Part shown: positions 1 to 8,454 of the stretch, one piece after another
How positions within the stretch are numbered: the stretch's first letter is position 1
Layout of the letters: every line of letters starts with the position of its first letter
From: an uncultured Clostridia bacterium
GTDB lineage: Bacteria; Bacillota; Clostridia; Christensenellales; Borkfalkiaceae
Length of the DNA stretch: 64,000 nt
Direction of reading: 5' to 3'
Assembly: GCA_947088135.1 (NCBI GenBank)
Contig: CAMUFJ010000003.1
Location: 22,816 to 86,815 of the forward strand
Translations under genes and position numbers: made by a program
The notes under the pieces: generated by a model
What the model was told of the DNA's origin: nothing
What the model saw: only the letters and a program-made list of their open reading frames with translations
Databases searched by the model: none

Positions 1-1
1 G

Positions 2-352
2 CGCAGGGCTTACGGGCAGAACGATAAGCGGGAGCTTGCAGACCTTGTTTCCAAGCTTCATTTGCTTTTGTTCCGCATCGAGAGTTTTTACAGAGCGCAC
101 GGCAAGCAATGGCATATCGAAAACCGCGCTAACGGGTTCGACGTGCAGGATATCCGCATTGGCGCGCTCAAACAACGCGTGAAAGTGGCGGCGGAGAAGG
201 TTTCCGCCTACCTCAAAGGAGAGGCGGACAGCGTTCCCGAGCTCGAAGAAGAAATGCTCGATTTCATGGGGCATAACAAGGAGTTTGAAAAGGATTACGA
301 TCAATGCGAATGGCGTTGGCGGAGAATGACTTCGGTCAATATGAATGAATAA
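2..352 (+). CDS. C-terminal fragment of a probable GH20-type beta-N-acetylhexosaminidase
   Basis: The reading frame is open from base 2, so this is the 3' end of a gene that begins before the window; about 116 residues are visible. The visible part has no catalytic motif. The stretch ENRANGFDVQDIRIGAL, followed by a charged helical tail with PELEEE, resembles the C-terminal tail of clostridial family 20 hexosaminidases, which remove terminal N-acetylhexosamines from glycans. The family call rests on this tail alone and is from memory. The gene ends 12 bases before a GH31 gene with its own strong ribosome site, so the two are probably cotranscribed in a glycan-degrading group. It could also be the tail of another TIM-barrel glycosidase. 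Confidence 0.55.
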   Translation, partial: RRAYGQNDKRELADLVSKLHLLLFRIESFYRAHGKQWHIENRANGFDVQDIRIGALKQRVKVAAEKVSAYLKGEADSVPELEEEMLDFMGHNKEFEKDYDQCEWRWRRMTSVNMNE

Positions 353-364
353 ACGGAGGAAGAA

Positions 365-2353
365 ATGATTAAAAAATACCGTTTCGGCAAACCGTTTCCC
401 ACGGAAGCCGTTGTGACAAATATTCCCGAGGAGAAGGGCGCGATTCCCCGTTTTTCGGTGGACAAAACCGCGCATACTTTTACCTGCCGGCTCGATAAAG
501 ACGATTTTGTTTACGGGCTCGGCGAGCAGGTGCGCGGCATCAACAAGCGCGGCTGGCATTACGTGAGCTACAACGAGGACTATGCGGTGATCACCGAACG
601 GCGCACTTCGCTGTACGGCACCCATAACTTTTTCGTGGTTGCCGGCAAAGAAGTGTTCGGCGCGTTTTTCGACAGCGCGGCGAAGGTCGAGTTCGACGTG
701 GGCTTCACGCATTTAGACGAGCTCGTGATTACGGCGGACGACGCGGACGTATATCTCATAGAGGGCGGGAGCGTGGACGAAATCGTGAAGGAGTTCCGCG
801 GTATCATCGGAACGAGCTATATCCCGCCCAAGTGGGCGCTCGGGTTCGGGCAGTCCCGCTGGGGGTATTGCTGTGAAGAGGATATCCGTACCGTCGCCCA
901 AGGATACCGCGACGCGGATATGCCCATCGATTCCATCTATCTCGATATCGATTACATGGAGCGGTATAAAGACTTTACCGTTCACCCCGAACGCTACCCC
1001 GATTTAAAGGGGCTTGCCGCGGATATGCGGGCGGAGGGAATCCGCTTAGTGCCCATTATCGACGCCGCCGTTAAGGTGGAGGAAGGTTATTCCGTTTACG
1101 AGGAAGGCAGGGCAAAGGGATATTTTTGCACGGGTGCGGACGGCGAGCCCTACGTGGTGGGCGTTTGGCCGGGAGAAAGCGTGCTTCCCGACGTGCTCTC
1201 GCCTGCGGCGCGCAAGTGGTTCGGCGCGCATTACAAGGTTTTGCTCGACGACGGCATCGAGGGCTTTTGGAACGACATGAACGAACCCGCGCTCTTCTAT
1301 TCCAAAGGTCGGCTTCACGCGGCGTTGGAGGTTGCCGCCGAGGCGCGCGGGAAGAACCTCGTTTTGGAAGATTTCAATCGGGTGACGGGCGCGATGGGCT
1401 CGCTTGCCAACAACGTTGACGACTATCGGGAATTTTTTCACGATACCCCCGTCGGGCGTGCGTGCCATGCCGACGTGCATAATTTGTACGGCTATAACAT
1501 GACGCGTGCGGCGGCGGAGTATTTCGGAGAGTACGATCCCGACAAGCGGTTTTTGCTTTTCTCCCGCTCCTCCTGCATCGGAATGCACCGCTACGGCGGT
1601 ATTTGGACGGGGGACAACTCTTCTTGGTGGTCGCATTTGCTTCTCAATTTAAAGATGCTCCCCTCGCTGAACATGTGCGGATTTTTGTTCGTCGGCGCGG
1701 ATCTCGGCGGATTCGGGGACGACACGACGGAAGATCTTTTGCTTCGCTGGCTCGCGCTCGGCGTCTTTACGCCCCTTATGCGCAATCACACCACATTCGG
1801 AACCCGCAGTCAGGAGTGCTATGCGTTCGGGCAGAAGGACGCTTTCCGCAGGATCTTGGGGATCCGCTATTCGCTCATTCCCTATCTTTACAGCGAGCTT
1901 GTCAAGTGCGCCGTTCGCGGGGAAATGATGTTCCGCCCCTTAAAATTCGAATATCCGAATGATAAGCGCGCCGCCGTGGAGGATCAGCTTTTGGTAGGGG
2001 AAAGCATCATGATCTGTCCCGTCTACGAGCAGAACGCGGCGGGAAGATACGTCTATTTACCCGAAGATATGAGGCTTATCCGCATGCGCGCGGGCGACGA
2101 TTACACGGAGGAAGTTCTTTCCGCGGGCGACCACTATATCGAAGTCGCGCTCGACGAGGTGGTGTTCTTCCTGAGAAAGGGGCGCGTGCTTCCGCTTGCC
2201 AAACCCGCAAAAAATACGGGCGAGCTCGACGAAAGTGCGCTTACCTACGTCAAATTTATCGACCGCGATACCGAGTACGAGCTGTACGTCGGCAAGGGCG
2301 AGAAAAAATCCGAGCTGGAAGGCGCGCTGCGCAAAATTACGGTGAAGGCATGA
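365..2353 (+). CDS. GH31 family alpha-glycosidase (alpha-glucosidase-like)
   Basis: A 662-residue cytoplasmic enzyme with no signal peptide. It retains the GH31 hallmarks: WNDMNEP with nucleophile Asp304, and the RSSCIGMHRYGG segment followed by WTGDN with acid/base Asp417. It is expected to hydrolyse terminal alpha-linked glucose (or xylose) from oligosaccharides with retention; the exact substrate cannot be read from sequence. The length is usual for a GH31 enzyme without extra C-terminal domains. The start is fixed by GGAGGAAGAA just before the ATG. Its last four bases (ATGA) are shared with the next gene, so the two are translationally coupled. Confidence 0.92.
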   Translation: MIKKYRFGKPFPTEAVVTNIPEEKGAIPRFSVDKTAHTFTCRLDKDDFVYGLGEQVRGINKRGWHYVSYNEDYAVITERRTSLYGTHNFFVVAGKEVFGAFFDSAAKVEFDVGFTHLDELVITADDADVYLIEGGSVDEIVKEFRGIIGTSYIPPKWALGFGQSRWGYCCEEDIRTVAQGYRDADMPIDSIYLDIDYMERYKDFTVHPERYPDLKGLAADMRAEGIRLVPIIDAAVKVEEGYSVYEEGRAKGYFCTGADGEPYVVGVWPGESVLPDVLSPAARKWFGAHYKVLLDDGIEGFWNDMNEPALFYSKGRLHAALEVAAEARGKNLVLEDFNRVTGAMGSLANNVDDYREFFHDTPVGRACHADVHNLYGYNMTRAAAEYFGEYDPDKRFLLFSRSSCIGMHRYGGIWTGDNSSWWSHLLLNLKMLPSLNMCGFLFVGADLGGFGDDTTEDLLLRWLALGVFTPLMRNHTTFGTRSQECYAFGQKDAFRRILGIRYSLIPYLYSELVKCAVRGEMMFRPLKFEYPNDKRAAVEDQLLVGESIMICPVYEQNAAGRYVYLPEDMRLIRMRAGDDYTEEVLSAGDHYIEVALDEVVFFLRKGRVLPLAKPAKNTGELDESALTYVKFIDRDTEYELYVGKGEKKSELEGALRKITVKA

Positions 2354-3114
2354 AAACGATCTTAGCCGAGATCGGAATGCCCGCCGAGGCGTGTGAGAGG
2401 ATTCTCGAAACGCATACGGACATTTCCTCCGAAAAAGAGGAGGAGCTCTGCGCTCGCCTGTGCGATCCGCAGGGTTACGACGGCGCATACAACGAGCTGA
2501 AAGAGCTCTTACAGACGGACGCGGACGGATTCGCCATGCTTCAAGTGATGTTGCGTGCGGCGGAGATTTCCCGCAGGAAATACCGCGAGCGGGGCATTTC
2601 CGAAGAAATTTTTGCGGACACGATGGGCTGTTTTTCCCGTTTTGTGCGGGAATATAAAGTTTGCTTCGGACACTACGGCTTCGATCGGGGTTTTTGGACG
2701 GGCAGACAGCTTTCTTTGTCCCTCTTCCGCTTGGGCACGCTGGAATTCGAAACGAACGGCGCGGTGCATATCCCTTCGGACGCGGATTTATCGGAGGCGG
2801 CGCTCGACGAATCGTTTGCCAAAGCGCGGGAGTTTTTCCCGTCCGTGCGCTTTTGTTGCGATTCCTGGTTGCTTTCTCCCGTGCTCGGGGAGCTCCTTCC
2901 GCCCGATTCTCGCATCAACCGTTTTCGCGAGCGCTTCGAAATTCAAAGCGTGGATGAAAATAACGACGGCTATAAATTTTGGGTATTTCAAAACTCGAAC
3001 ATACGCGCGGAGGATTTTCCCGAAAGGACTTCGCTCCAACGCGCGGTCAAACGGCATGTTCTCGCAGGCGGAAAGATTGGCGAGGCATTCGGCTTTTTGA
3101 AAAATATTAAATGA
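2350..3114 (+). CDS. Acyltransferase-domain protein (NAT_N plus GNAT_C type)
   Basis: A 254-residue soluble protein. The central GHYGFDRGFWTGRQ segment, the LFRLGTLEFE motif and the CDSWLLSPVLGELLPPDS block match the conserved pattern of a Clostridia family annotated as acyltransferase-domain proteins (N-terminal helical NAT_N, C-terminal GNAT_C). The natural substrate of this family is not known to me. The start ATG overlaps the GH31 stop codon by four bases, so it is translated with that glycosidase, which hints at a role in sugar or sugar-ester metabolism (inference). No separate promoter is visible. Confidence 0.75.
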   Translation: MKTILAEIGMPAEACERILETHTDISSEKEEELCARLCDPQGYDGAYNELKELLQTDADGFAMLQVMLRAAEISRRKYRERGISEEIFADTMGCFSRFVREYKVCFGHYGFDRGFWTGRQLSLSLFRLGTLEFETNGAVHIPSDADLSEAALDESFAKAREFFPSVRFCCDSWLLSPVLGELLPPDSRINRFRERFEIQSVDENNDGYKFWVFQNSNIRAEDFPERTSLQRAVKRHVLAGGKIGEAFGFLKNIK

Positions 3115-3120
3115 ATATGC

Positions 3121-3149
3121 TTGACAAATTGCAGAGCATTTAGTATTAT
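3121..3149 (+). promoter_or_regulatory. Sigma-A promoter of the RpiR-type regulator gene
   Basis: TTGACA at 3121-3126, a 17-base spacer and TATTAT at 3144-3149 form a near-consensus housekeeping promoter, placing the transcript start near 3156 and a leader of about 68 bases before the GTG start codon. Confidence 0.8.
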
Positions 3150-3156
3150 TATTTTG

Positions 3157-3174
3157 AAATAAAGCATGTTATTT
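3157..3174 (+). promoter_or_regulatory. Inverted repeat at the transcript start, candidate autoregulatory operator
   Basis: AAATAA, six bases, TTATTT form a perfect dyad directly at and after the predicted transcript start of the RpiR-type gene. A repressor bound here would block its own promoter. The assignment to this regulator is inference. Confidence 0.4.
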
Positions 3175-3223
3175 GTCAGTGTTTTGAGAGATCGATGAAT
3201 CATAAGGGATACGGAGGAAAATT

Positions 3224-4051
3224 GTGAACGAGTCTATTTCAAGCAGAATAGAACGGGTAAAAGCAGGGAAGGTCACGAAGTCGCAAAAGAAGCTGTTGGA
3301 GTACTTCAACACGGTGGATTTTCGGAAAATCATCTATATGTCCATTACCGAACTTGCGGAGGATACGGGCGTTGCGGAGGCAACCGTTTTGCGGTTTTGC
3401 CGTTCGCTCGGGTTCAACGGCTATCAGGAATTTAAATTGCATTTGGCGCAGGACGTCACATCGGGCGTAAAGACCTCGGGCGACGAGGAATACGTAAGCG
3501 ATATTTTGGAAGGGTATCAGACTGCGCTCGAAAAGAGCCGTAAGGTTCTCACTCCGCAAATTTTGGAAGACACGGTCGGGCTTTTGCTCTCCGCCCGCAC
3601 GGTGAGCTGCTGCGGCGTCGGGCATTCCTATCTCGCCGCGTTGGAGCTTCACAACCGCTTGCTTAAAATGGGTATGATTTCTTTTTGCGAAAAAGATATG
3701 CACTTTCAAAACATTCTCATCTCTTCCCGCGACGAGCGCGACGTTCTCGTGATTTTCTCCGTTTCGGGCGGTACGAAGGACAACATCGAGGTTGCGGAAA
3801 TCGCGCGTTCGTGCGGTATGAAAATCATCGTGATCACCTGTTACGACCGTTCGCCCCTTACGCGGTTTGCCGACGTCGTCATTTCCACGTCGCCTATGGA
3901 GTCGCCCGAACAGGCGGGCTCTATGGCAAGTAAAATTATGCAGCTCTTCGTTGCGGACGTCATCTGCCATGCGCTCCATTTGTCCGACAAAGCGCGGTTC
4001 GATTCTTACATAGCCAAAGGCAACGTGGCAACCGCGAAAAAGCTGGTTTAA
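3224..4051 (+). CDS. MurR/RpiR-family sugar-phosphate-responsive transcriptional regulator
   Basis: A 275-residue regulator with an N-terminal RpiR helix-turn-helix (residues about 15-90, with SITELAEDTGVAEATVLRFCRSLGF) and a C-terminal SIS sugar-phosphate-binding domain (about 120-260, with CCGVGHSYLAA and VIFSVSGGTKDNIEVA). Members of this family sense phosphosugars such as MurNAc-6-P or GlcNAc-6-P and control nearby catabolic genes. Translation starts at a GTG preceded by GGAGGA at 3213-3218. It has its own promoter and ends at a strong bidirectional terminator facing tmcAL. Its targets are not visible; the glycosidase genes just upstream and the amino-sugar genes far downstream are plausible. 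Confidence 0.9.
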   Translation: MNESISSRIERVKAGKVTKSQKKLLEYFNTVDFRKIIYMSITELAEDTGVAEATVLRFCRSLGFNGYQEFKLHLAQDVTSGVKTSGDEEYVSDILEGYQTALEKSRKVLTPQILEDTVGLLLSARTVSCCGVGHSYLAALELHNRLLKMGMISFCEKDMHFQNILISSRDERDVLVIFSVSGGTKDNIEVAEIARSCGMKIIVITCYDRSPLTRFADVVISTSPMESPEQAGSMASKIMQLFVADVICHALHLSDKARFDSYIAKGNVATAKKLV

Positions 4052-4060
4052 CAGAAAATC

Positions 4061-4095
4061 AAAAAGCCCTGCGGGAAGCGCCGCGGGGCTTTTTT
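4061..4095. terminator. Bidirectional rho-independent terminator
   Basis: A 14-pair stem built from AAAAAGCCC, a T.G pair and GCGG against CCGC and GGGCTTTTT, with a six-base loop. The run of A on one side and T on the other serves the convergent regulator and tmcAL genes. Confidence 0.88.
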
Positions 4096-4109
4096 GCGTT
4101 TCGTTTTTT

Positions 4110-5294
4110 TTACACGAACAGCGTTTCGTAAGGGTTCGTATAGGTTTCGGAAAGGGCGTTGTACAGTTCGACGGCAAAGAGGTCTGTTTCGAAGCAAGAA
4201 AGCGCTTCCTTTTTGAGCAGAGAGTAGTCGCTCTTGCGGGCGATCGTCGGGAACTTTCCGTTGCTCAACTCCGAAAGAATTTCCTCCGAGCTTTCCTTTT
4301 TCAGGGCGAGCACGTTGTAGTAAAGGGGGGCTTCGGCGAAGTCGCGCACGTCGCGCAGGCGGATTCCCAGCAAATTTTGCGCGAGAATGCGCTTGATGCG
4401 GGAAAGGGTGTATCGCTTCGATACGATCTTTTTGAGCGCGCCGTCGTAGTCGGGGGTGCTTTTCAGCATGGCTTTCAAACGGTTCTCCAATCCCTCCGAG
4501 CAGTCGGGGCAGAGCGCGATCTCTTCGCAGGGCTTCGAGAGCAGGGCGCAGACCGCCGTCTGTTTAAAGGGGGCGGCGCGGAAGTTTTTCGCGCTCTCGA
4601 ATACGGGCGGGGGCAGGTTGCGCCCGAGCGCTTTTTTGGCGGAGCGGGTATCCTCGCCGAGCACGGCGCGAAGGGCGGTCGCCGACGAGAAATTTTTAAA
4701 TAAAGCGGTGTCGGCGTATCCTCCGCCCACGCGGGGAATGGGAAGAGGTTCGATTGCGCTTTCTTCGGCAAGCAGGGCACGGCAGTACTCGGTGCCGAGC
4801 AGATTGTTGGGGGAGTTCAAGAGGTTTTCGTCCACGTCCGCGTTCAGCGATAAAAGCGCGTCGTTTCGCGCGCGGATATAGGACGTCCCGTCCTTCATGT
4901 TCTCTTTGAGCGCCGCTTTAAACTGCTTATCTTCGGCGTTAGCGGCGCGCGCCGCCGTAAGAAAGCTCTCTTTCGTACCGCTTTCGCACCCGAAAGCGAG
5001 CGCGGAAACGGCGGGGATCGAAGTAAGAATATGGACTGCGCCCCGTGCGAAGAGCTCCGCGGGCGATACGGCGAAGGGTGCGGGCAATTCGATCACGGCG
5101 TCCGCCCCGCACAGTACCGCATGGCGGGCGCGGGTGTGTTTGTCGAACACGGCGGCTTCTCCGCGCTGGGTAAAGTTCCCGCTCATAATGCAAAGAATTT
5201 TATCGCACCCGCTCAGCCGCCTGATTTCCGAAAACTGATACCGATGCCCGTTGTGGAAGGGATTATATTCGCAAATTACCGCACAAAAATTCAT
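4110..5294 (-). CDS. tmcAL: tRNA(Met) cytidine acetate ligase (TmcAL)
   Basis: A 394-residue enzyme of the nucleotidyltransferase-like superfamily. The N-terminus carries the diagnostic AVICEYNPFHNGH motif (ATP-binding HxGH-type) and MSGNFTQRGEAAVFDKHTR, both conserved in TmcAL, which activates acetate with ATP and acetylates the wobble cytidine of elongator tRNA(Met) in Bacillota. The length matches the family. It is the only confident minus-strand gene in the window, transcribed divergently from pta. Both pta-ackA and TmcAL use acetate, so the adjacency may be meaningful, but that is inference. Confidence 0.93.
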   Translation of the reverse strand: MNFCAVICEYNPFHNGHRYQFSEIRRLSGCDKILCIMSGNFTQRGEAAVFDKHTRARHAVLCGADAVIELPAPFAVSPAELFARGAVHILTSIPAVSALAFGCESGTKESFLTAARAANAEDKQFKAALKENMKDGTSYIRARNDALLSLNADVDENLLNSPNNLLGTEYCRALLAEESAIEPLPIPRVGGGYADTALFKNFSSATALRAVLGEDTRSAKKALGRNLPPPVFESAKNFRAAPFKQTAVCALLSKPCEEIALCPDCSEGLENRLKAMLKSTPDYDGALKKIVSKRYTLSRIKRILAQNLLGIRLRDVRDFAEAPLYYNVLALKKESSEEILSELSNGKFPTIARKSDYSLLKKEALSCFETDLFAVELYNALSETYTNPYETLFV

Positions 5295-5312
5295 TTATTT
5301 GACTGCTTGTCC

Positions 5313-5341
5313 TTTACAATTTCGGGGGAAAGGTGTATAAT
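5313..5341 (+). promoter_or_regulatory. Sigma-A promoter of pta-ackA
   Basis: TTTACA at 5313-5318, a 17-base spacer and TATAAT at 5336-5341. The transcript would begin near 5348, about 68 bases before pta. Confidence 0.75.
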
Positions 5342-5415
5342 ACTGTAAGAAATCGTTTCACCCGCTCTTATTATACACGAAACGGGCGGAAAAATAAAGG
5401 ATTCGGAGTGTTTTT

Positions 5416-6462
5416 ATGGCAGGATTTATTGGAAAAGTAAAGAAACTCGGCAGAAAAATTGTAGAATCGGGAACGATCGTGGAAGCGATCAAGAAGCGCG
5501 CGGCGGAAAAGAACCGTAAGATCGTGCTCTGCGAAGGAGAGGACAGACGCGTCGTCGAGGCGGCGGAGGAGTGCGTGCTCGAAGGCATCGCGCGCATCGT
5601 TCTGCTCGGCGATCCTTCCAAGATCATCGCGGGCAATTCCGACCTCGATTTGTCGGGCGTGGAGATCGTTGACCCCGCTAAATCGGATAAGCTTCCCGAA
5701 TACGCCAAACTCTTGTACGAACTGAGAAAGGCGAAGGGCATGACGGAGGAGCAGGCGCTCGAACAGGCGAAGGACAGCACTTTCTTCGGCGCGCTTATGC
5801 TCAAAGCGGGCGATGCGGACGGTCTTGTATCGGGCGCGTGCCATTCCACGGCGAATACCCTGCGCCCCGGACTTCAAATCATCAAAACGGCTCCCGGCGT
5901 TAACGCGGTATCCAGCTTCAACCTCATGGTTTCTCCCGGCGGAAACAAGTACGTGGAGGACGACGTGCTCGTGTTCGCCGACTGCGGGTTGAACCCCACT
6001 TACACGGCGGAAGGACTTGCCGACTGCGCGATCGCGGCGGCGAAGAGCGCGTCGGAGATCGCAGGGCTCAACCCCCGCGTCGCCATGCTTTCCTTCTCCA
6101 CGATGGGAAGTGCGAAGCACGACAACGTGACGCTCGTGCAGGAAGCCACCCGCATCGCAAAGGAGAAAGCTCCCTATCTCTCGTTGGACGGCGAAATGCA
6201 ATTCGACGCGGCGATCGTGCCCGAGGTCGCAAGGATCAAGGCGCCCAATTCCCCGGTCGCGGGGCACGCGAACGTGCTCGTTTTTCCCGATTTGCAGGCG
6301 GGCAACATCGGTTACAAAATTGCCGAGCGTTTGGGCGGATTCCAAGCGATCGGCCCTATTTGTCAGGGGTTTGCAAAACCGCTTAACGATCTTTCGCGCG
6401 GCTGCAAAGCAAGCGACGTGGTGTGCGCGGTGGCGATTACCGCGTTGCAGGTAAAGGAGTAA
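5416..6462 (+). CDS. pta: Phosphate acetyltransferase
   Basis: A 348-residue Pta of the short, single-domain class. Recognisable blocks are KIVLCEGEDRRVVEAAE near the N-terminus, LMLKAGDADGLVSGACHSTA, the SFSTMGSAKHD segment and the C-terminal QGFAKPLNDLSRGC. It converts acetyl-CoA and phosphate to acetyl phosphate in the cytoplasm. An N-terminal stretch of about 30 residues precedes the usual start of the family fold, so a later start cannot be excluded. The gene lies four bases before ackA, giving the classical acetate-forming, ATP-yielding pair. Confidence 0.95.
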   Translation: MAGFIGKVKKLGRKIVESGTIVEAIKKRAAEKNRKIVLCEGEDRRVVEAAEECVLEGIARIVLLGDPSKIIAGNSDLDLSGVEIVDPAKSDKLPEYAKLLYELRKAKGMTEEQALEQAKDSTFFGALMLKAGDADGLVSGACHSTANTLRPGLQIIKTAPGVNAVSSFNLMVSPGGNKYVEDDVLVFADCGLNPTYTAEGLADCAIAAAKSASEIAGLNPRVAMLSFSTMGSAKHDNVTLVQEATRIAKEKAPYLSLDGEMQFDAAIVPEVARIKAPNSPVAGHANVLVFPDLQAGNIGYKIAERLGGFQAIGPICQGFAKPLNDLSRGCKASDVVCAVAITALQVKE

Positions 6463-6466
6463 GGAT

Positions 6467-7660
6467 ATGAAAATTTTGGTTATCAACGCGGGTAGTTCCT
6501 CGCTCAAATATCAGTTGATCGCGATGGAAACGGAATCCGTCATCGCCAAGGGCGGCTGCGAGCGGATCGGCATACCGGGGGGCAAGCTCACCCATAAAGC
6601 GAACGGCAAAGAGTTTGTCGTGGAAAAAGAATTGCCCAACCATACCGAGGCGATTTCCCTTGTGCTCCAAGAGCTCGTGGACAAAGAGGCGGGTGTTATT
6701 TCGTCGATGGACGAAATCGACGCAGTGGGACACCGCGTCGTCGCTTCGGGCGAGGCGTTCACGAAAACGACGCTCGTTACCGACGAAGTGATGAAGACGA
6801 TGGACGAGATCGCGGAGCTCGCGCCTCTTCACAATCCCGCGGCGATTCTCGGCATCAACGCGTGCCGTGCGGTCATGCCCGATAAAAAAATGGCGCTCGT
6901 GTTCGACACGTCTTTCCACGCCACCATGCCCGACTACGCCCATCTGTACGCGATCGATTATAACGACTATAAAGCTTACAAGGTGCGCAAGTACGGCGCG
7001 CACGGCACTTCTCACAAGTATGTTGCGGGTGCGGCGGCGGAGTATTTGAAGAAGAAACCCGAGGGGCTGAAAATCATCACCTGCCATTTGGGGAACGGTT
7101 CTTCCATTTCCGCAGTGGACGGCGGGAAGTGCATCGATACCTCTATGGGCTTCACCCCGCTTGCGGGCGTTCCCATGGGCACGAGAAGCGGGGACATCGA
7201 CTATGCCGCCGCGGAATTTTTGTGCCGTAAGAAGGGAATGACCATGCAGGAGGGCTTGACTTACCTCAACAAAAAGTGCGGCATGGCGGGTGTTTCGGGC
7301 GTTTCTTCCGACTTCCGCGATTTGACCGCGGCAAGCGGGAAAGGGGATTACAGAGCCGCGCTCGCGCTGAAAATGTTCGGGTACAACTGTAAAAAATACG
7401 TGGGCGCGTATATGGCGGCGCTCGGCGGATTGGATTGCATCGTGTTCACGGCGGGGGTCGGCGAAAACACCCCTTCGGTGCGCGCGGACGTGGTGAGCGG
7501 ACTGGAAGCCTTCGGCATCGAGCTGGACGCAAAAAAGAACGACTACCGTAACGACGGCGCGATTCACGACGTTTCCGCCGACGGCTCAAAGGTGCGCATT
7601 CTCGTCATTCCCACCAACGAGGAACTGGTAATTGCGCGGGAAACGGCGGAGCTGATCTGA
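6467..7660 (+). CDS. ackA: Acetate kinase
   Basis: A 397-residue ASKHA-fold kinase. It contains NAGSSSLKYQL at the N-terminus, the FDTSFHATMP segment, YGAHGTSHKYV, the CHLGNGSSISAVDGGK phosphate loop, GTRSGDID and GVGENTPSVR. It transfers phosphate from acetyl phosphate to ADP. The ribosome site AAGGA lies just before the ATG and overlaps the pta stop region. The length matches AckA exactly. Confidence 0.97.
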   Translation: MKILVINAGSSSLKYQLIAMETESVIAKGGCERIGIPGGKLTHKANGKEFVVEKELPNHTEAISLVLQELVDKEAGVISSMDEIDAVGHRVVASGEAFTKTTLVTDEVMKTMDEIAELAPLHNPAAILGINACRAVMPDKKMALVFDTSFHATMPDYAHLYAIDYNDYKAYKVRKYGAHGTSHKYVAGAAAEYLKKKPEGLKIITCHLGNGSSISAVDGGKCIDTSMGFTPLAGVPMGTRSGDIDYAAAEFLCRKKGMTMQEGLTYLNKKCGMAGVSGVSSDFRDLTAASGKGDYRAALALKMFGYNCKKYVGAYMAALGGLDCIVFTAGVGENTPSVRADVVSGLEAFGIELDAKKNDYRNDGAIHDVSADGSKVRILVIPTNEELVIARETAELI

Positions 7661-7697
7661 TTTTTCGTAAAATCTTTGAAAAGAGCGCGAAAAAAGA

Positions 7698-7726
7698 TTG
7701 ACAAACACGCGGAAATATCCTATACT
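7698..7726 (+). promoter_or_regulatory. Sigma-A promoter of yceD-rpmF, very close to the start codon
   Basis: TTGACA at 7698-7703, a 17-base spacer and TATACT at 7721-7726. The predicted transcript start (about 7733) lies only about five bases before the ATG at 7738, leaving no room for a ribosome-binding site. Confidence 0.8.
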
Positions 7727-7737
7727 TTTTTAAGATA

Positions 7738-8151
7738 ATGATTCCGAGAATAGACGTACGCAGCGCAATAGCGAGGAAACAATTTTCCGAAGAACTCATC
7801 TTCGAATACGGGGCAGACTGGTCTTTGCTCGACATTCCGTTCGTGTCCTTCTCTTCGCCGGTTTGCGTTACGCTCCGTTACGAGATTCTTGAAAACGACG
7901 ACGTGGAAATCACGGGGCAAATGCGCTTTTCCCTCAAAGGGGAGTGTTCGCGGTGTCTAAGCGATGCGGAGCAAAGTTTTACGGCGGAGCTCGACGCGCT
8001 GTTCGTCATGGGCGAGAGCGACGGAGAAAGTTACGGCTATCGGAACGGAGTGATATTTTTGGAGGAATTTCTCCGCGACTCCTTAATGGTCGCTTTGCCG
8101 CCGCGCCTTCTTTGCGGAAATTGCAGCGCTTCGGACGGAGAAAACGAATAA
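7738..8151 (+). CDS. YceD/DUF177 family protein
   Basis: A 137-residue protein of the DUF177 family, which is almost always encoded just before the L32 gene and has been linked to rRNA or ribosome maturation. Two cysteine pairs, GECSRCL (about 58-64) and LCGNCSA near the C-terminus, are typical of the bacterial family. The start MIPRIDV fits the usual N-terminus, so the ATG at 7738 is preferred although no Shine-Dalgarno sequence precedes it and the message seems nearly leaderless. It is followed by rpmF after 21 bases. Confidence 0.87.
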   Translation: MIPRIDVRSAIARKQFSEELIFEYGADWSLLDIPFVSFSSPVCVTLRYEILENDDVEITGQMRFSLKGECSRCLSDAEQSFTAELDALFVMGESDGESYGYRNGVIFLEEFLRDSLMVALPPRLLCGNCSASDGENE

Positions 8152-8172
8152 AGGAAAGAGAGGTAAAGAACA

Positions 8173-8355
8173 ATGGCTGTACCCAAGGGAAAACAATCGA
8201 AGAGCAGAACGAATAAACGTTTTGCAAACTACAAGGCAACCGCCTCTACGATGGTGGAGTGCCCGCACTGCCATAACTTGAAGGTAGCGCATAGAGTTTG
8301 CGGAAATTGCGGCTATTACGACGGAAAAGAAGTTGTTGCGCAGAAAGCAGACTAA
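8173..8355 (+). CDS. rpmF: 50S ribosomal protein L32
   Basis: A 60-residue protein starting MAVPKGKQSKSRTNKRFA, the standard L32 N-terminus. A zinc ribbon is complete, with ECPHCHN and VCGNCGYY supplying four cysteines, so this is the zinc-binding form of L32. The ribosome site GAGAGG lies 10 bases before the ATG. A strong terminator follows. Confidence 0.98.
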   Translation: MAVPKGKQSKSRTNKRFANYKATASTMVECPHCHNLKVAHRVCGNCGYYDGKEVVAQKAD

Positions 8356-8372
8356 AAAATCGAACGCATAGA

Positions 8373-8395
8373 GCGGCGCGGCTTGCGCCGCTTTT
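8373..8395 (+). terminator. Rho-independent terminator of yceD-rpmF
   Basis: Perfect seven-pair stem GCGGCGC / GCGCCGC with a five-base loop and a TTTT tail. Confidence 0.85.
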
Positions 8396-8454
8396 CGTCG
8401 TTTTGCATAAAAATCCATTCAAACGGCAAACAATAAAGGAAGGAGGAAAATTCC

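Noticed and set aside
5371..6507. A 378-codon minus-strand open frame
   Set aside because: Antisense to pta, which is unmistakable in the other direction.
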